Shown here: piece by piece, positions 1-8,707 of the stretch
How the letters are laid out: every line of letters begins with the position of its first letter
How positions within the stretch are numbered: position 1 is the stretch's first letter
From: a virus
Strand: one strand, 5' to 3'
DNA: 33,901 bases
IMG/VR virus record: IMGVR_UViG_3300046836_000513
Location: 1-33,901 of that record
Translations under genes and position numbers: made by a program
The notes under the pieces: generated by a model
The model's input: the letters and a program-made list of their open reading frames with translations, nothing else
The model's database searches: none
Told to the model about the DNA's origin: nothing

Positions 1-127
1 ATCACGATTTAACCGGAGCGCACACATGTTAAATTTTAATATTAAAGATTATATGACTGTATTGTTACCAACTGGCAGTTATCGTGTAATTGTTAAAGCA
101 ATTGAATTAAAAGAAGATAAGGGTTTT
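1..127. repeat. Terminal direct repeat, copy 1 (circle-closing overlap)
   Basis: These 127 bases are identical to 33775-33901. The repeat starts inside the RecT-like gene (its last codons and stop lie at 1-32) and runs into the DUF669 gene. An exact 127-base end overlap is what a de Bruijn assembler with k=127 leaves on a circular contig, so I read it as an assembly join and not a biological terminal repeat. The unit genome is then 33,774 bp, circular or circularly permuted, as expected for headful packaging. Confidence 0.93.
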
Positions 128-481
128 CTCCTTGTAAAATTTGAAATCATCAGCGACTTTAAAAAAGGCAAGCGCTTAGTAGATGTTTTTAATATTTTCC
201 ATGTTAAAGATGACGTTAAAGAGCTTGCTCGAGAAAAATTAGCAAAGCTTGCTGTCGCGGCTAAACTTGAAGATTTAAAAAATATCCATGAATTAATTGA
301 TAAAATTGTCGAAGTTGATGTTAGCGACTATTATAAAAACGGAGAATCAAAAAACAAAATTGATAAATATAAGATATGTCCATTAGAAAACTTACATCCA
401 GATGCAGACTATGGGACAGTAGCCGATGGATACAGCCAGTTAATGAGCAATTCTGCACCAGAAGACGGCGTTCCATTTTAG
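26..481 (+). CDS. DUF669-family protein, probable ssDNA-binding recombination partner
   Basis: This 151-residue protein resembles the phage DUF669 family. A conserved strand pattern near residues 14-60 (LPTGSYRVIVKAIE, then FEIISDFKKGKRLVDVFNI) leads into a helical segment and a later K-Y-K-I-C-P-L motif. The C-terminus is acidic and ends DGVPF, closely resembling the DDDIPF tip by which SSB proteins recruit partners. Family knowledge: DUF669 genes commonly sit beside RecT/Erf genes, and here the ATG overlaps the RecT-like stop by 7 nt (ATGTTAA) across the circle junction. I infer an SSB-like role in recombination or replication. The fold call is fairly safe; the biochemical role is inferred. 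Confidence 0.82.
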   Translation: MLNFNIKDYMTVLLPTGSYRVIVKAIELKEDKGFLLVKFEIISDFKKGKRLVDVFNIFHVKDDVKELAREKLAKLAVAAKLEDLKNIHELIDKIVEVDVSDYYKNGESKNKIDKYKICPLENLHPDADYGTVADGYSQLMSNSAPEDGVPF

Positions 482-492
482 GGAGAAATGAA

Positions 493-723
493 ATGATGAT
501 GGAGATAAAAGATTCTGTAAAGAATTGGCATTCATTTATTAATATACATCAAATAGTCGCCATTACATTTATAATGTCAACTCCGAAGGCCATGAAATTT
601 CATATGGTCTCTGGAAAAGAATTTAGTGCTGACATTATATTTTACGATGTATTCAGTAAACTTATGGGAGAAGATTTGATAGACATTAGTAAAATGAACA
701 GAATTGGGCATAAAATTAATTAA
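493..723 (+). CDS. Small hypothetical protein in the early rightward operon
   Basis: This 76-residue protein begins MMMEIKDSVKNWHSF. The start at 493 follows a GGGAGA ribosome site 6 nt upstream and lies 11 bp after the DUF669 stop; the longer open frame upstream overlaps DUF669 and has no ribosome site. The middle has a short hydrophobic stretch (IVAITFIM) and a segment FHMVSGKEFSADIIFYDVF that could form a small beta-alpha domain. I do not recognise the family. Its place next to the RecT/DUF669 pair suggests an accessory early function. Confidence 0.7.
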   Translation: MMMEIKDSVKNWHSFINIHQIVAITFIMSTPKAMKFHMVSGKEFSADIIFYDVFSKLMGEDLIDISKMNRIGHKIN

Positions 724-735
724 TTGGAGAAAGTC

Positions 736-912
736 ATGAGTGAGAAAATTATATTAATATTTCTAGTTTCTGCTTTTATTACATTATTAATTATACTTTT
801 ATGCAACTTCATGATTAAGCTTTTTTTCGTAATCGATTGTAATCAAAAGCCCAAATGTAACTTGAAACGTACTAATAACTTAATGAGGAATAATAATGAG
901 AACATTAAATGA
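736..912 (+). CDS. Small single-pass membrane protein
   Basis: This 58-residue protein has one strong hydrophobic helix near residues 5-31 (ILIFLVSAFITLLIILLCNF) followed by a basic, Asn-rich cytoplasmic-like tail. The ATG at 736 has GGAGA 5 nt upstream; an in-frame TTG at 724 is possible but less likely. Its 3' end overlaps the next gene by 17 nt. The function is unknown. Size and topology fit a holin, antiholin or superinfection-exclusion protein, but nothing decides between them. Confidence 0.65.
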   Translation: MSEKIILIFLVSAFITLLIILLCNFMIKLFFVIDCNQKPKCNLKRTNNLMRNNNENIK

Positions 913-1066
913 TATAGAACTTCGTTTGTATAGACTAAAAGAGAATGAAGAAGAGATGCAAAAGAAAATCGGTATGCTTGAATTAAAAGTGGCTGCACTT
1001 ATTTTAGGCGCTGATTTGTCTAGAAACTATGTATTAGAGATGGCAAGAAAGCAATTAAAAAATTAA
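896..1066 (+). CDS. Small coiled-coil protein, last gene of the rightward operon
   Basis: This 56-residue protein, MRTLNDIELRLYRLKENEEE onward, is predicted to be almost wholly helical, with heptad-like Leu/Ile spacing over residues 8-36. A GAGG ribosome site lies 8 nt before the ATG, and the start overlaps the preceding gene. It ends about 20 bp before the bidirectional terminator. No family is recognised. Confidence 0.65.
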   Translation: MRTLNDIELRLYRLKENEEEMQKKIGMLELKVAALILGADLSRNYVLEMARKQLKN

Positions 1067-1086
1067 TTGCATCATACTACGGAGTA

Positions 1087-1118
1087 AAAACAGGCGCTAA
1101 ATGCGCCTGTTTTGTTTT
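1087..1118. terminator. Bidirectional rho-independent terminator
   Basis: An 11-bp perfect stem (1087-1097 with 1103-1113, core ACAGGCGC/GCGCCTGT) encloses the 5-base loop TAAAT. It is flanked by a T tract on the + strand (TTTTGTTTT) and by an A tract that reads as T5 on the - strand. It sits exactly between the convergent rightward early operon and the leftward fibre genes and should stop both. Confidence 0.92.
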
Positions 1119-1124
1119 CAGCTA

Positions 1125-2219
1125 TTATGCATTATTAAATGATAATGAAATGGTACCAGTCCCAGCCGTTCCAGCATTAGTAAACTGGTTTTGGGTAGCG
1201 CTTGCAAAAATTGTTATTACACCAGCCGTTGTTATTATGAACGAGCCAACAGCAAATGCGCTATTGTCCGTCACTAAACAAATACCGCTAACGTCTGCAA
1301 GTGGTCTAAAATCAGCGGGCAATGCCGTTGCAGTAGTAATATTGGCAGTATTAGTCGCTGCAGCCGCAGGAATAGCAGTAATAGTAATAAATGTTACTTT
1401 ATCAGTAGGATTTAATCCTTCAAATCGTTGCACATGAACACGCCCCGCTTGAGAAGCAGTGAATGGGCCAGTCCAACTAACGACTAAATCCGCATTTTCA
1501 TATTGGGTGATAAAGCCGCCACCGACAGGCCAGAAAAGACCACTAGGTATGCGCACAGGCGCGCCGGCAATATCGCCTAGCTGAACATAAGATGTTTGGG
1601 TCGGAATAGATCCTATACGTACAGGTACCGCCCCACTTCCAGCATCAATACCATCAATATATGATATTAGAGCGCCGCCACCGACACTAGTAACGCCAAT
1701 CTGAGTAAATCCAAGAACATCAGCGCCTATAAATAATCTATCATTAGTATTTTTCCTATTGATAACATCAGTTATAACACTATTATTAAATAATTTATCA
1801 CCAGTAAATTGTTGAGCTGCTACACTTACAATTCCTGGATTAGTCGCATCAGCAAATTCTAAAGTTGCTACGCCACCACTAATAATCAAGCCGTTAGCGT
1901 CCGTTGCTGCTACCGGTGCGGCAACAGTAATACTAGAACTTGAACCTAAGTATAAATCGGTACCGGTAGTGAATGGGTCTAAAGCAGTAATCCGGACCAT
2001 CGAGGTACCGTCAGATGCAACAATCGATAATAAATCGTTGATGAAAACTTTATCAGTTGCGCCATCAATATTATTTGGGAAATACGATGCACCACCAATC
2101 GTAGCTAATGTATCGGTCAAGCTTTTATAGGTATGGATAACCGAAGTTACACCAGCACCTTGCGCGTTCGCGGTTGTAACACCACGATTAAATTGAAAAC
2201 CTCTTAAATCAAATGCCAT
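1125..2219 (-). CDS. Tail fibre / receptor-binding protein, paralogue B
   Basis: This 364-residue, Ala/Thr/Gly-rich protein is probably all beta. Residues 1-150 match the N-terminus of the upstream 467-residue protein, with shared RGxxTxNAQG, HTYK, LxPFTxGxxL, GAPVAATDxN-like and NPGIVxxxAQxF motifs. The last 65 residues are also related (LPADFRP, an FxxG turn, then GTISLSF). The NPGIV-AQ-F segment recurs in many phage fibre proteins. It is the last gene of the late operon, with a GAGG site 8 nt before the ATG. The N-terminus probably attaches to the virion and the C-terminus contacts the host. The fibre role is inferred from position and composition. Confidence 0.72.
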   Translation of the reverse strand: MAFDLRGFQFNRGVTTANAQGAGVTSVIHTYKSLTDTLATIGGASYFPNNIDGATDKVFINDLLSIVASDGTSMVRITALDPFTTGTDLYLGSSSSITVAAPVAATDANGLIISGGVATLEFADATNPGIVSVAAQQFTGDKLFNNSVITDVINRKNTNDRLFIGADVLGFTQIGVTSVGGGALISYIDGIDAGSGAVPVRIGSIPTQTSYVQLGDIAGAPVRIPSGLFWPVGGGFITQYENADLVVSWTGPFTASQAGRVHVQRFEGLNPTDKVTFITITAIPAAAATNTANITTATALPADFRPLADVSGICLVTDNSAFAVGSFIITTAGVITIFASATQNQFTNAGTAGTGTISLSFNNA

Positions 2220-2249
2220 GTCTATATCCTCAATATGTAAAAATAATTC

Positions 2250-3653
2250 TTATTCAAGCGTGTAACTTATCGATCCCTTATCGAACCCAATAGGAACCAG
2301 TGCTGTAAATGCCGATGTACCGTCAGAGTCATTGTGTATATGTATTTGGCCTGCGTTATCAACCTCAACCAAAGCTCCTTTAAAAACACCATTATTTTGA
2401 ACACGCCAATAACCAAAGACCCCATTTGCTGGAATAAAATTAGATGGTAAATTAGTATTAGATGTAAATTCTTCAGAAGGAGCTGCTTGTGCCGCTGCCG
2501 TACCATCATTCCTTGATTTAATCGTTACTAACTTCCCAACCCGGACTAAGGTAAAATTAATATCCCCCGTAGTCTCTGTATTATTTGTAAATGTTGTTGT
2601 AAATGCTTTTTCACTGTAATCCTCTATGAGGGACTGGTCGGGATCTGGATTTAAACTAAATCTCAATCCACTAACTAAATGAAGTGGAGGCGCAATTTCA
2701 CATGCAGCGCTGAAAATTGTAAAAATTCCTGTTCCTCCTGCTACATAGGTCAAACCTCCCATAATTTTATCGTAATATAACCTGTCAGGAGATGCCGCAA
2801 AATTAAATATAATTTTATTCGGATCCACTATTCCATCATCAATATAAACATTCGTATTTTGGAATGTAATTGTAGTGGGTTTCATGTTAATGCCATTTAC
2901 AACAACACCATTCGCAGTTGTTTTTTCGGTCACTGTATCGGTTAATAATGTATCGGTAAAGGTTGCTGTTTTATTTGCAGAATTTAAAACTATTCCAGTT
3001 GTTCCAGAACCACCAGCGCCAGCAACTAAAAATAATTCTGGGTTTGCCGTTAAAAAACCTTGCTGACTAAATACCATCCCGAAAAGTGAATTTGGAGCGC
3101 CTGTAAATTGAAAAACAACACCATTCATTGAAGTTGTATCACTCGTAATTATTTCTACTCCAATGCTTCCTGTTGCTTTTTGAATAATTAATCCATTAGT
3201 CGGTTCAGTTATTAAAACATTTTCATGAAATGTTTTTACACCGCCAAAATCTTGCGCTACTGCCGTTACAATTCCAGGGTGTGTTTGGTCGGCTATTTCA
3301 GTACGCAATGTATTTGCTGCAAAGGTTAATGCATTTCCGTCTGTTGCCGCAACCGGTGCACCAATACTAAAGGCAACACTCGCTTCAAAAAGGTTCGCAC
3401 CTAATGTAAATGGCGCTAACGATAACACTTGGGCAAAGATGGACGTATCGGAGCCTTCAACAACAAAATAATCACCCACATACATTAAATCTTGGTTGCT
3501 TCCTTGATTTAAATAATCTGGAAAATAAATTCGAATAGCCGCGATGGTTGAAAGTGGATCCTTATAGGTATGCACAATCGCAACTTGGCTTGTGCCCTGC
3601 GCATTAGAAGTCCCTATACCACGGTTTATCTGTAAATTTTGTATATTAAACAT
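2250..3653 (-). CDS. Tail fibre / receptor-binding protein, paralogue A
   Basis: This 467-residue probable structural protein shares its N-terminal 150 residues and C-terminal 65 residues with the neighbouring 364-residue protein. It carries a distinct insert of about 200 residues (160-360) containing GFLTANPELFLVAGAGGSG and repeated short hydrophobic strands. The C-terminus (LPSNFIPANGVFGYWRV, then GSISYTLE) looks like a trimerising or receptor-contact beta domain. It starts 1 bp before the stop of the upstream 114-residue gene region and is probably co-translated. The enzyme or ligand is unknown. A fibre is inferred from position after the ejection genes and from composition. Confidence 0.72.
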   Translation of the reverse strand: MFNIQNLQINRGIGTSNAQGTSQVAIVHTYKDPLSTIAAIRIYFPDYLNQGSNQDLMYVGDYFVVEGSDTSIFAQVLSLAPFTLGANLFEASVAFSIGAPVAATDGNALTFAANTLRTEIADQTHPGIVTAVAQDFGGVKTFHENVLITEPTNGLIIQKATGSIGVEIITSDTTSMNGVVFQFTGAPNSLFGMVFSQQGFLTANPELFLVAGAGGSGTTGIVLNSANKTATFTDTLLTDTVTEKTTANGVVVNGINMKPTTITFQNTNVYIDDGIVDPNKIIFNFAASPDRLYYDKIMGGLTYVAGGTGIFTIFSAACEIAPPLHLVSGLRFSLNPDPDQSLIEDYSEKAFTTTFTNNTETTGDINFTLVRVGKLVTIKSRNDGTAAAQAAPSEEFTSNTNLPSNFIPANGVFGYWRVQNNGVFKGALVEVDNAGQIHIHNDSDGTSAFTALVPIGFDKGSISYTLE

Positions 3654-3654
3654 T

Positions 3655-3999
3655 TTATTGTCCGCTCATCCACGTTAAATTACTTGCTGTGGTATTTCCC
3701 AATGCGCTAGTTGATAAAACACGTTTAAATGTGCCGTATAGCTTCGTACCTGCTATCACATTACTAATAAAAGAAATGACCGGGACTTCATTTAATGTAT
3801 GCGCCATTTCAATTGCTAAGTTTCCACCGGTACCTACATAAATTTCTTTTGCAGTTATTTTATCAATCACAACGCCGTTTTGATTAATGAGGAAATAAGA
3901 ATCAATGACTACAGGAAGCATAATCGCAACAGCACGACCAAGTTCTCGCATATGCGATGCTTCATTCGTGAGGTGCATTCTTAAATCTACACTAGACAT
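3655..3999 (-). CDS. Small hypothetical protein between the fibre genes
   Basis: This 114-residue protein has an N-terminal amphipathic helix (DLRMHLTNEASHMRELGRAV) followed by beta-rich sequence (IDSYFLINQNGVVIDKITA) and a Ser/Thr-rich C-terminus. It lies between the 360-residue fibre and the 467-residue fibre, with a 72-bp AT-rich gap upstream (4000-4071). It may be a fibre linker or chaperone. I do not recognise a family. Confidence 0.65.
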   Translation of the reverse strand: MSSVDLRMHLTNEASHMRELGRAVAIMLPVVIDSYFLINQNGVVIDKITAKEIYVGTGGNLAIEMAHTLNEVPVISFISNVIAGTKLYGTFKRVLSTSALGNTTASNLTWMSGQ

Positions 4000-4071
4000 T
4001 TTTTATACCTTTTTAATAAATTTTAAAATAATTGTATCATCTTTTTTATAACTTTACATACAAATAAATCT

Positions 4072-5154
4072 TTAGGGTACTTTAGTTAATATATCAATTA
4101 ATATCTTGCCCTGGTCTTGGTTATAGGTTTGGTAAATGTATGGCGATAATGGAATATTTCCGCGCTGGACTTGGCAACAATCTAAATTAAATTTACCTAT
4201 TACGTCCAACGGGAAGTTCCATCTCACGCTTAAATAATCATTATTATTTGTCCCTAATACTTTAGTTGCTACTGAAGGCGCTGTAATTTGAATTGATTGC
4301 CTCGCCCATCCGCCAACAGCAAAGTTAAAAATTTGAGAGATTGAAGTTGATGCAGAAGGGGTGCCGCCCGTCCCGTAAAATTGGAATATTTCTAAACTTC
4401 CAATTCCTGCAACAGAAGCATTAGTATCAAATGAAATGGTCAGTAATTCATTCGAGAAGGATTCAACATTAGGTATCACTTGTTCAAAAAAAGCTGCTGT
4501 TTGTGGAGCACCGGCGATTACTAATTCATATTCAAAATATACCGGCGCATTTGCACTCGGTGAATTAGGGAAGCCTTCGCCAATCGCTGTTACATCGACA
4601 AATTTAATTGTACTTGTTTCCCCAGCTCCCCCTTCTTTACGGAAAATCCAGCCGCAATCCGAACCATGTAAGCTCTTAACATAATTACCAGCCTGATCTT
4701 TAAAGAAGCCTGCAGCAGGCGCCATTCGATGATTAACGCCGGCTGTTGGATGTATTTCTGAATCAGCGGCAGATTTTGCTTCAATAAATGCAAACTGGCC
4801 GTTCACAATGTGGTTTTCAATGTCCAACGTAGTTGTTATAGGAGTAACACCCCCACTACCAGAAATTGGAAATTTGTCCAGAGTGAAAATAATGTTCCCT
4901 TGCGCATCTTTGACAACCATGTAATAAAGTCCTGCAGTTGTCACATCAAAATACATCGGGACTGGTGAACCGCCCGTTGCATCAAGAATAATAGGGTCAG
5001 TATAAGGAAAAAGTCCTGCCGGATCGGAAAATACAAATTTAGGCGTTGTATGATCGAGTGTACTTGTAAAATACATTGAACCACCCGCAGCAGGTCGCCC
5101 CGTTAAATCTAAAAAATACCACTTTGGACTTGGAGCAATTGCAAATGTTAGCAT
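4072..5154 (-). CDS. Tail fibre/spike with virion-binding N-terminus and jelly-roll-like C-terminus
   Basis: This 360-residue protein begins with a segment I recognise from many phage tail fibres: PKWYFLDLTGRPAAGGSMYF, then TPKFVFSDPAGLFPYTDPIILDATG, then YYMVVKDAQGNIIFTLD. This is typically the virion-attachment domain. After a Gly-rich hinge (SGSGG near residue 100), residues 110-345 read like a carbohydrate-binding jelly roll, with alternating strands and a CGWIF and NFPLDV segment. It follows the ejection genes, at the place of the P22 tailspike. No catalytic pectate-lyase-like repeats are seen, so binding is more likely than cleavage of surface glycan. Confidence 0.78.
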   Translation of the reverse strand: MLTFAIAPSPKWYFLDLTGRPAAGGSMYFTSTLDHTTPKFVFSDPAGLFPYTDPIILDATGGSPVPMYFDVTTAGLYYMVVKDAQGNIIFTLDKFPISGSGGVTPITTTLDIENHIVNGQFAFIEAKSAADSEIHPTAGVNHRMAPAAGFFKDQAGNYVKSLHGSDCGWIFRKEGGAGETSTIKFVDVTAIGEGFPNSPSANAPVYFEYELVIAGAPQTAAFFEQVIPNVESFSNELLTISFDTNASVAGIGSLEIFQFYGTGGTPSASTSISQIFNFAVGGWARQSIQITAPSVATKVLGTNNNDYLSVRWNFPLDVIGKFNLDCCQVQRGNIPLSPYIYQTYNQDQGKILIDILTKVP

Positions 5155-5164
5155 AACTATTTCC

Positions 5165-6643
5165 CTAAAAAAGATGGTGATAAATAGGTGCGCCTAAAAG
5201 CGATACACCAGCAATCGGACCGCCTACACCTGCAGCCCATTTAGCTACACGCTGTCTTGATAAATTATTCATAATGTCTGCAATCTGAGCCGCTGACTCA
5301 GGCGTCCTTAAATAGCCCAGTCCTTGATTGTCTAAATTACCGTAGGCATTAACGAGCGCCGTTGGATCGACATTTCGTTGAAACCCCTGCGCGCCTGGTA
5401 AATCTTGAACAGCCCCTTTTAATTTAGTGGCTAATAATAAATTCTTTGATGGATCCGATAAATTCTGACGCACTAAATCAACGGCTTGATCATTACTTTT
5501 TAATAAATTCGCAATGTTACTCGGATTAATTTGTAGCCCTTTTTTTAATACCATTTTCCTTAATGTAGGATTTTCTAAAAATGGAGCAACGGTATTTTTA
5601 TAATTTTGTCCTGCAGCCGCATATTGATTGGCTAAATCTGTATCGCCATTATTTGCTAATGAATTTGTAATATCGTTATTTAAAAGAGAACGGCCTTGTA
5701 ATAATTGACCGCCTAATTGACGAATACTGCCGTCAGGATTGGTTGCTAATTTCGCGCCTGTTTTTCCTAATTCAGACTGCAAATCATGCGCATTTGCAAA
5801 ACTTGGACTGTCTAAAAAATCACTAATGGAATCATTAATTGTTTTACTGTGTTCGCCTAAATCAATATTACTTAGAAAGTTTTGAAAGCCTTCAGGATTA
5901 ATTGCTTTTTGTGGAGTAATAGTTGAAATCCCAGGGAATTGTTTTTCAATTTCATCCGGATATCCAGATTGGCTTGCTTGATTTAATATATCTGTGTATT
6001 GCGAATTTGCCGTTTGTTTTGCAGCTTGATAATTTCCTTTAAGTTCTTCTGCCACTGGTTTTGTCGCAGATGACATTGATTGGTCGCCCAATAAATCATT
6101 TACAAAGCTCGTTGCTTTTTTACTTGCAGACAGCCCTAATTTATTTTGTAATGCATCTAAACTTCCTTTTAAACCAGCTCCGCCTAATTTAGAAAGGTCT
6201 TTAAGTGCACTTCCAACCGGTAAGTTTTCTAAACTTTCTGCAGATGGAACCACCATTGCTGCGGTTGATAAAAGATTACTGACTTGTGGTGAAGTCGTTG
6301 GAACAGCTTGTGATTCTTGAGGTAATATCTGAGACAATGGAGAAAATGGTGCCGCAACTCCACTTAAACCAGCTGCCGTTTGTGTAACAGCGCGAGGAAT
6401 TGCACCTAACACACCTTCTGCTCCAGATAATAAAATTCTCGGATTTTGTGCAACGGCAGCCGCTAAATTTCCTAATTGGGGCGCCAATATATTTAATCCA
6501 GATTGCAGCATAGAACCAAAACCAGTACTTGAGGGTTGTTCTGATTGCATCTGTGTCATTTCATCTTCTGGAATAAAATGTAATCCAGTCCCGCTTCCAG
6601 ATGGAGGTGTCATCTGATTTTCAGGAATAAAATTCATGGGCAT
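5165..6643 (-). CDS. Ejection (DNA-transfer) protein, gp16 position
   Basis: This 492-residue protein is mostly helical. It opens with two copies of a short motif, NFIPENQMT and HFIPEDEMT, seen at the N-termini of internal virion proteins. An Ala/Leu-rich stretch follows, then a long Gln/Asn-rich helical region (residues 170-440). A hydrophobic C-terminal segment (WAAGVGGPIAGVSLLGAPIY) could insert in a membrane. Its ATG shares one base with the stop of the preceding gene (TAATG). Third in a run of three such genes before the fibres, it sits where P22 has gp16. The ejection role is inferred from synteny and composition. Confidence 0.66.
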   Translation of the reverse strand: MPMNFIPENQMTPPSGSGTGLHFIPEDEMTQMQSEQPSSTGFGSMLQSGLNILAPQLGNLAAAVAQNPRILLSGAEGVLGAIPRAVTQTAAGLSGVAAPFSPLSQILPQESQAVPTTSPQVSNLLSTAAMVVPSAESLENLPVGSALKDLSKLGGAGLKGSLDALQNKLGLSASKKATSFVNDLLGDQSMSSATKPVAEELKGNYQAAKQTANSQYTDILNQASQSGYPDEIEKQFPGISTITPQKAINPEGFQNFLSNIDLGEHSKTINDSISDFLDSPSFANAHDLQSELGKTGAKLATNPDGSIRQLGGQLLQGRSLLNNDITNSLANNGDTDLANQYAAAGQNYKNTVAPFLENPTLRKMVLKKGLQINPSNIANLLKSNDQAVDLVRQNLSDPSKNLLLATKLKGAVQDLPGAQGFQRNVDPTALVNAYGNLDNQGLGYLRTPESAAQIADIMNNLSRQRVAKWAAGVGGPIAGVSLLGAPIYHHLF

Positions 6644-8085
6644 TATCCAATCCTCTTATATTGAGATTGTTCTTGGGGCGTTGAATTACTCCACTCATTT
6701 TGGCTGATATATCCTTTGTTCCCTTGAGAATCTTGGACATAAATAAAGCCTGGACGGGATGACTTAATATAATCAGATAAATTATTTGCGCTTGGAGGAG
6801 GCAACCCAAGCATCTTTTCTCTAACACCTGGATAAAGAGGTTGCGCCGCAATACTAGTAGCGCCTGCAACGTCTTTTAATTGAGCCATGGCTCGATTATA
6901 TTGGTCTAATGCGCGTGCTGGGTTACTTGACCATTCATCAAAAGATTTCCTAAAATTACCAATGATTTCTTGACGTTGTGAGGGCTGAATACTTAAATTT
7001 TCAATATTTTTAATTTGATTACTTATATTAGATGTAAAACTATTTCCAAATTGAAGGTAATTTTCATAATCTTTAGGATTAGTCGTTTTCCACTGATCAA
7101 TAAACGCTTGTCCCTTTCCTAAAATTCCAGCATATTTTGCGGCACTCTCAGCTAATGTTTGAGTTGCGGGAGATGCTAAAAATTTCTCTATTTCAATAGA
7201 ATTATCTAATTTCTTTGTAATATAGGGAGAAACCGCACCTTTATTTGCAAGAATTTGGTTAGCAAACTGCTGTTGATTAACGCTTTGTTGTTGATTAGGC
7301 GCTCCCATTCCAGAGGGAATTGGTGGTGAAGCTGGCGCCATCGGAGCAACTGGGGCTACAGGAGGCAAATTAGGCACTGATTGGGCATTCTGACCACCAA
7401 GCGATGCTCCCATCGGAACAATTCCAGCTCCAGCAGGTGGCATTTGCGATTGCGCTCCAGGAGAAATACCCACAGGAGTTTGGACTGCTTGGTTAGCTTG
7501 GTTTAATGTATTAACCATTAAATTATTTAATGCGTCTTGGTTATTAGCTATGAAGGTATCTTTAGCGGAACCACTTTGCATCTTTACAAATTTAGGTAAA
7601 TTATATAAAGCGCTTCTATAAAATGCATCTTGCTTTGCTTTCTCGGCCATTTGCTGAGGTAACGCTGTTACTTGCGCATTAATAAGATTAAGTTTTGCTT
7701 GTTGAAGCTTTAATGCGGCTTGTTGCGACGCTGGCAAATTTTGAAAGGTTTGGCTTTGTACTGCATTATCAAGAGCTGCTTTTTGTACTGCTAACTGTTT
7801 TAATTGTGGCGCATATTGATTGCTTATAGCTTGACCTTGATTGCGCAAATCGAGTCCTTGCAAAGTTGCTTGGCTCACTTGCGGAGCATATTGCGCTGTG
7901 TTCCCCAATATTTGGTTATTTAAATTAAGTTTCTGCAAATTAGCCGCACTCATCTGGGGCGCATATTGAGCTTGGTTCGCTAGTATTTGATTTATTAGCT
8001 GATTTCGTTGCATGTTGCTATAGTCACTCGCAACTGTTTGCGGAGCGCCTGCAAATAAATTTTCCCACAATCCACCGAACGGCAT
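6643..8085 (-). CDS. Ejection (DNA-transfer) protein with QYAPQ repeats
   Basis: This 480-residue, Gln/Asn/Ala-rich helical protein sits in the gp20-like position. Residues 30-105 carry three imperfect repeats of about 26 residues, each centred on QYAPQ (QAQYAPQM, TAQYAPQV, SNQYAPQL). A Pro/Gly/Met-rich linker follows near residues 210-275, then a helical C-terminal half. It lies between a Gly-rich 203-residue protein and the gp16-position protein and is coupled to the latter through TAATG. The role in forming the DNA-delivery channel is inferred from P22 synteny. Confidence 0.64.
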   Translation of the reverse strand: MPFGGLWENLFAGAPQTVASDYSNMQRNQLINQILANQAQYAPQMSAANLQKLNLNNQILGNTAQYAPQVSQATLQGLDLRNQGQAISNQYAPQLKQLAVQKAALDNAVQSQTFQNLPASQQAALKLQQAKLNLINAQVTALPQQMAEKAKQDAFYRSALYNLPKFVKMQSGSAKDTFIANNQDALNNLMVNTLNQANQAVQTPVGISPGAQSQMPPAGAGIVPMGASLGGQNAQSVPNLPPVAPVAPMAPASPPIPSGMGAPNQQQSVNQQQFANQILANKGAVSPYITKKLDNSIEIEKFLASPATQTLAESAAKYAGILGKGQAFIDQWKTTNPKDYENYLQFGNSFTSNISNQIKNIENLSIQPSQRQEIIGNFRKSFDEWSSNPARALDQYNRAMAQLKDVAGATSIAAQPLYPGVREKMLGLPPPSANNLSDYIKSSRPGFIYVQDSQGNKGYISQNEWSNSTPQEQSQYKRIG

Positions 8086-8095
8086 ATGTCACCTA

Positions 8096-8707
8096 TTATA
8101 AAAAGTTACCTAACATGCTAAGAAGGCCACCAAGACCGCCCATTTGACCCATTCCACCGTAGCCACCCATGCTGTGGCCTAACATCCCAAGTCCACTCGC
8201 TAATGCGCCAGATAGCCCTTGAGACTGTCCGACATCTCGGGCACCTTGTGAATTTGCCATGTCTTCAAAGTATTTAAGCAGTCCTTGTCCAGCTTGCCCT
8301 TCTAAATTAGCGCCGCCCATAGCAGCTTGAAAACCTTGCTGTCTTGTTCCATAAAGCCTATTTAAATAATCATTCACATCTTGTCCACGCACGGCTTCAG
8401 CCATTCCGGCTGCTTGTTTTTGGGCATCTCCTGACCCTAACATTCCTGATGCTGCGGCAGCTTGATTAGCGCCTTTTTCACCTTGGGCTAATTGCGCTTG
8501 CGCAGCTCCAGACATTTGATAATTTTTCATGAACTGGTTATAAAGCGTTGATGGATCCATTCCTTGTTGCATATAGGGGTTTAACATCCCTAGTCCTTGA
8601 TTATAATAATTCTGATAATTTCCAAGCCCTGACTGCATTTGGTTATACATGTCTTGACCAGCTTGTGCTCGGCCACCACCAAATAGTTCATCCAAAATAT
8701 TCATCAT
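8096..8707 (-). CDS. Gly/Gln/Met-rich ejection protein, gp7 position
   Basis: This 203-residue protein has low sequence complexity. Residues 10-60 are rich in Tyr, Asn and Gln. Residues 65-105 form an Ala-rich helix (AQAQLAQGEKGANQAAAASG), and the C-terminus is a Gly/Met-rich hydrophobic tail (MGGYGGMGQMGGLGGLLSML). These are features of proteins packaged in the capsid and ejected with the DNA. GAGG lies 8 nt before the first of two adjacent ATGs. The P22 order (gp7, gp20, gp16) supports the call, but sequence identity to gp7 is not evident. Confidence 0.62.
   Translation of the reverse strand: MMNILDELFGGGRAQAGQDMYNQMQSGLGNYQNYYNQGLGMLNPYMQQGMDPSTLYNQFMKNYQMSGAAQAQLAQGEKGANQAAAASGMLGSGDAQKQAAGMAEAVRGQDVNDYLNRLYGTRQQGFQAAMGGANLEGQAGQGLLKYFEDMANSQGARDVGQSQGLSGALASGLGMLGHSMGGYGGMGQMGGLGGLLSMLGNFL

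Noticed and set aside
376-492. Extended start for the gene ending at 723
   Set aside because: It overlaps the DUF669 gene in another frame and has no ribosome site; the ATG at 493 has GGGAGA in place.
1150-1437. Open + strand frame under the last fibre gene
   Set aside because: It is antisense to a well-supported gene, made open by Ala/Val/Thr-rich codons, and has no ribosome site.
4000-4071. Promoter in the gap between the spike and fibre genes
   Set aside because: AT-rich DNA has -10-like hexamers but no -35 at an acceptable distance.
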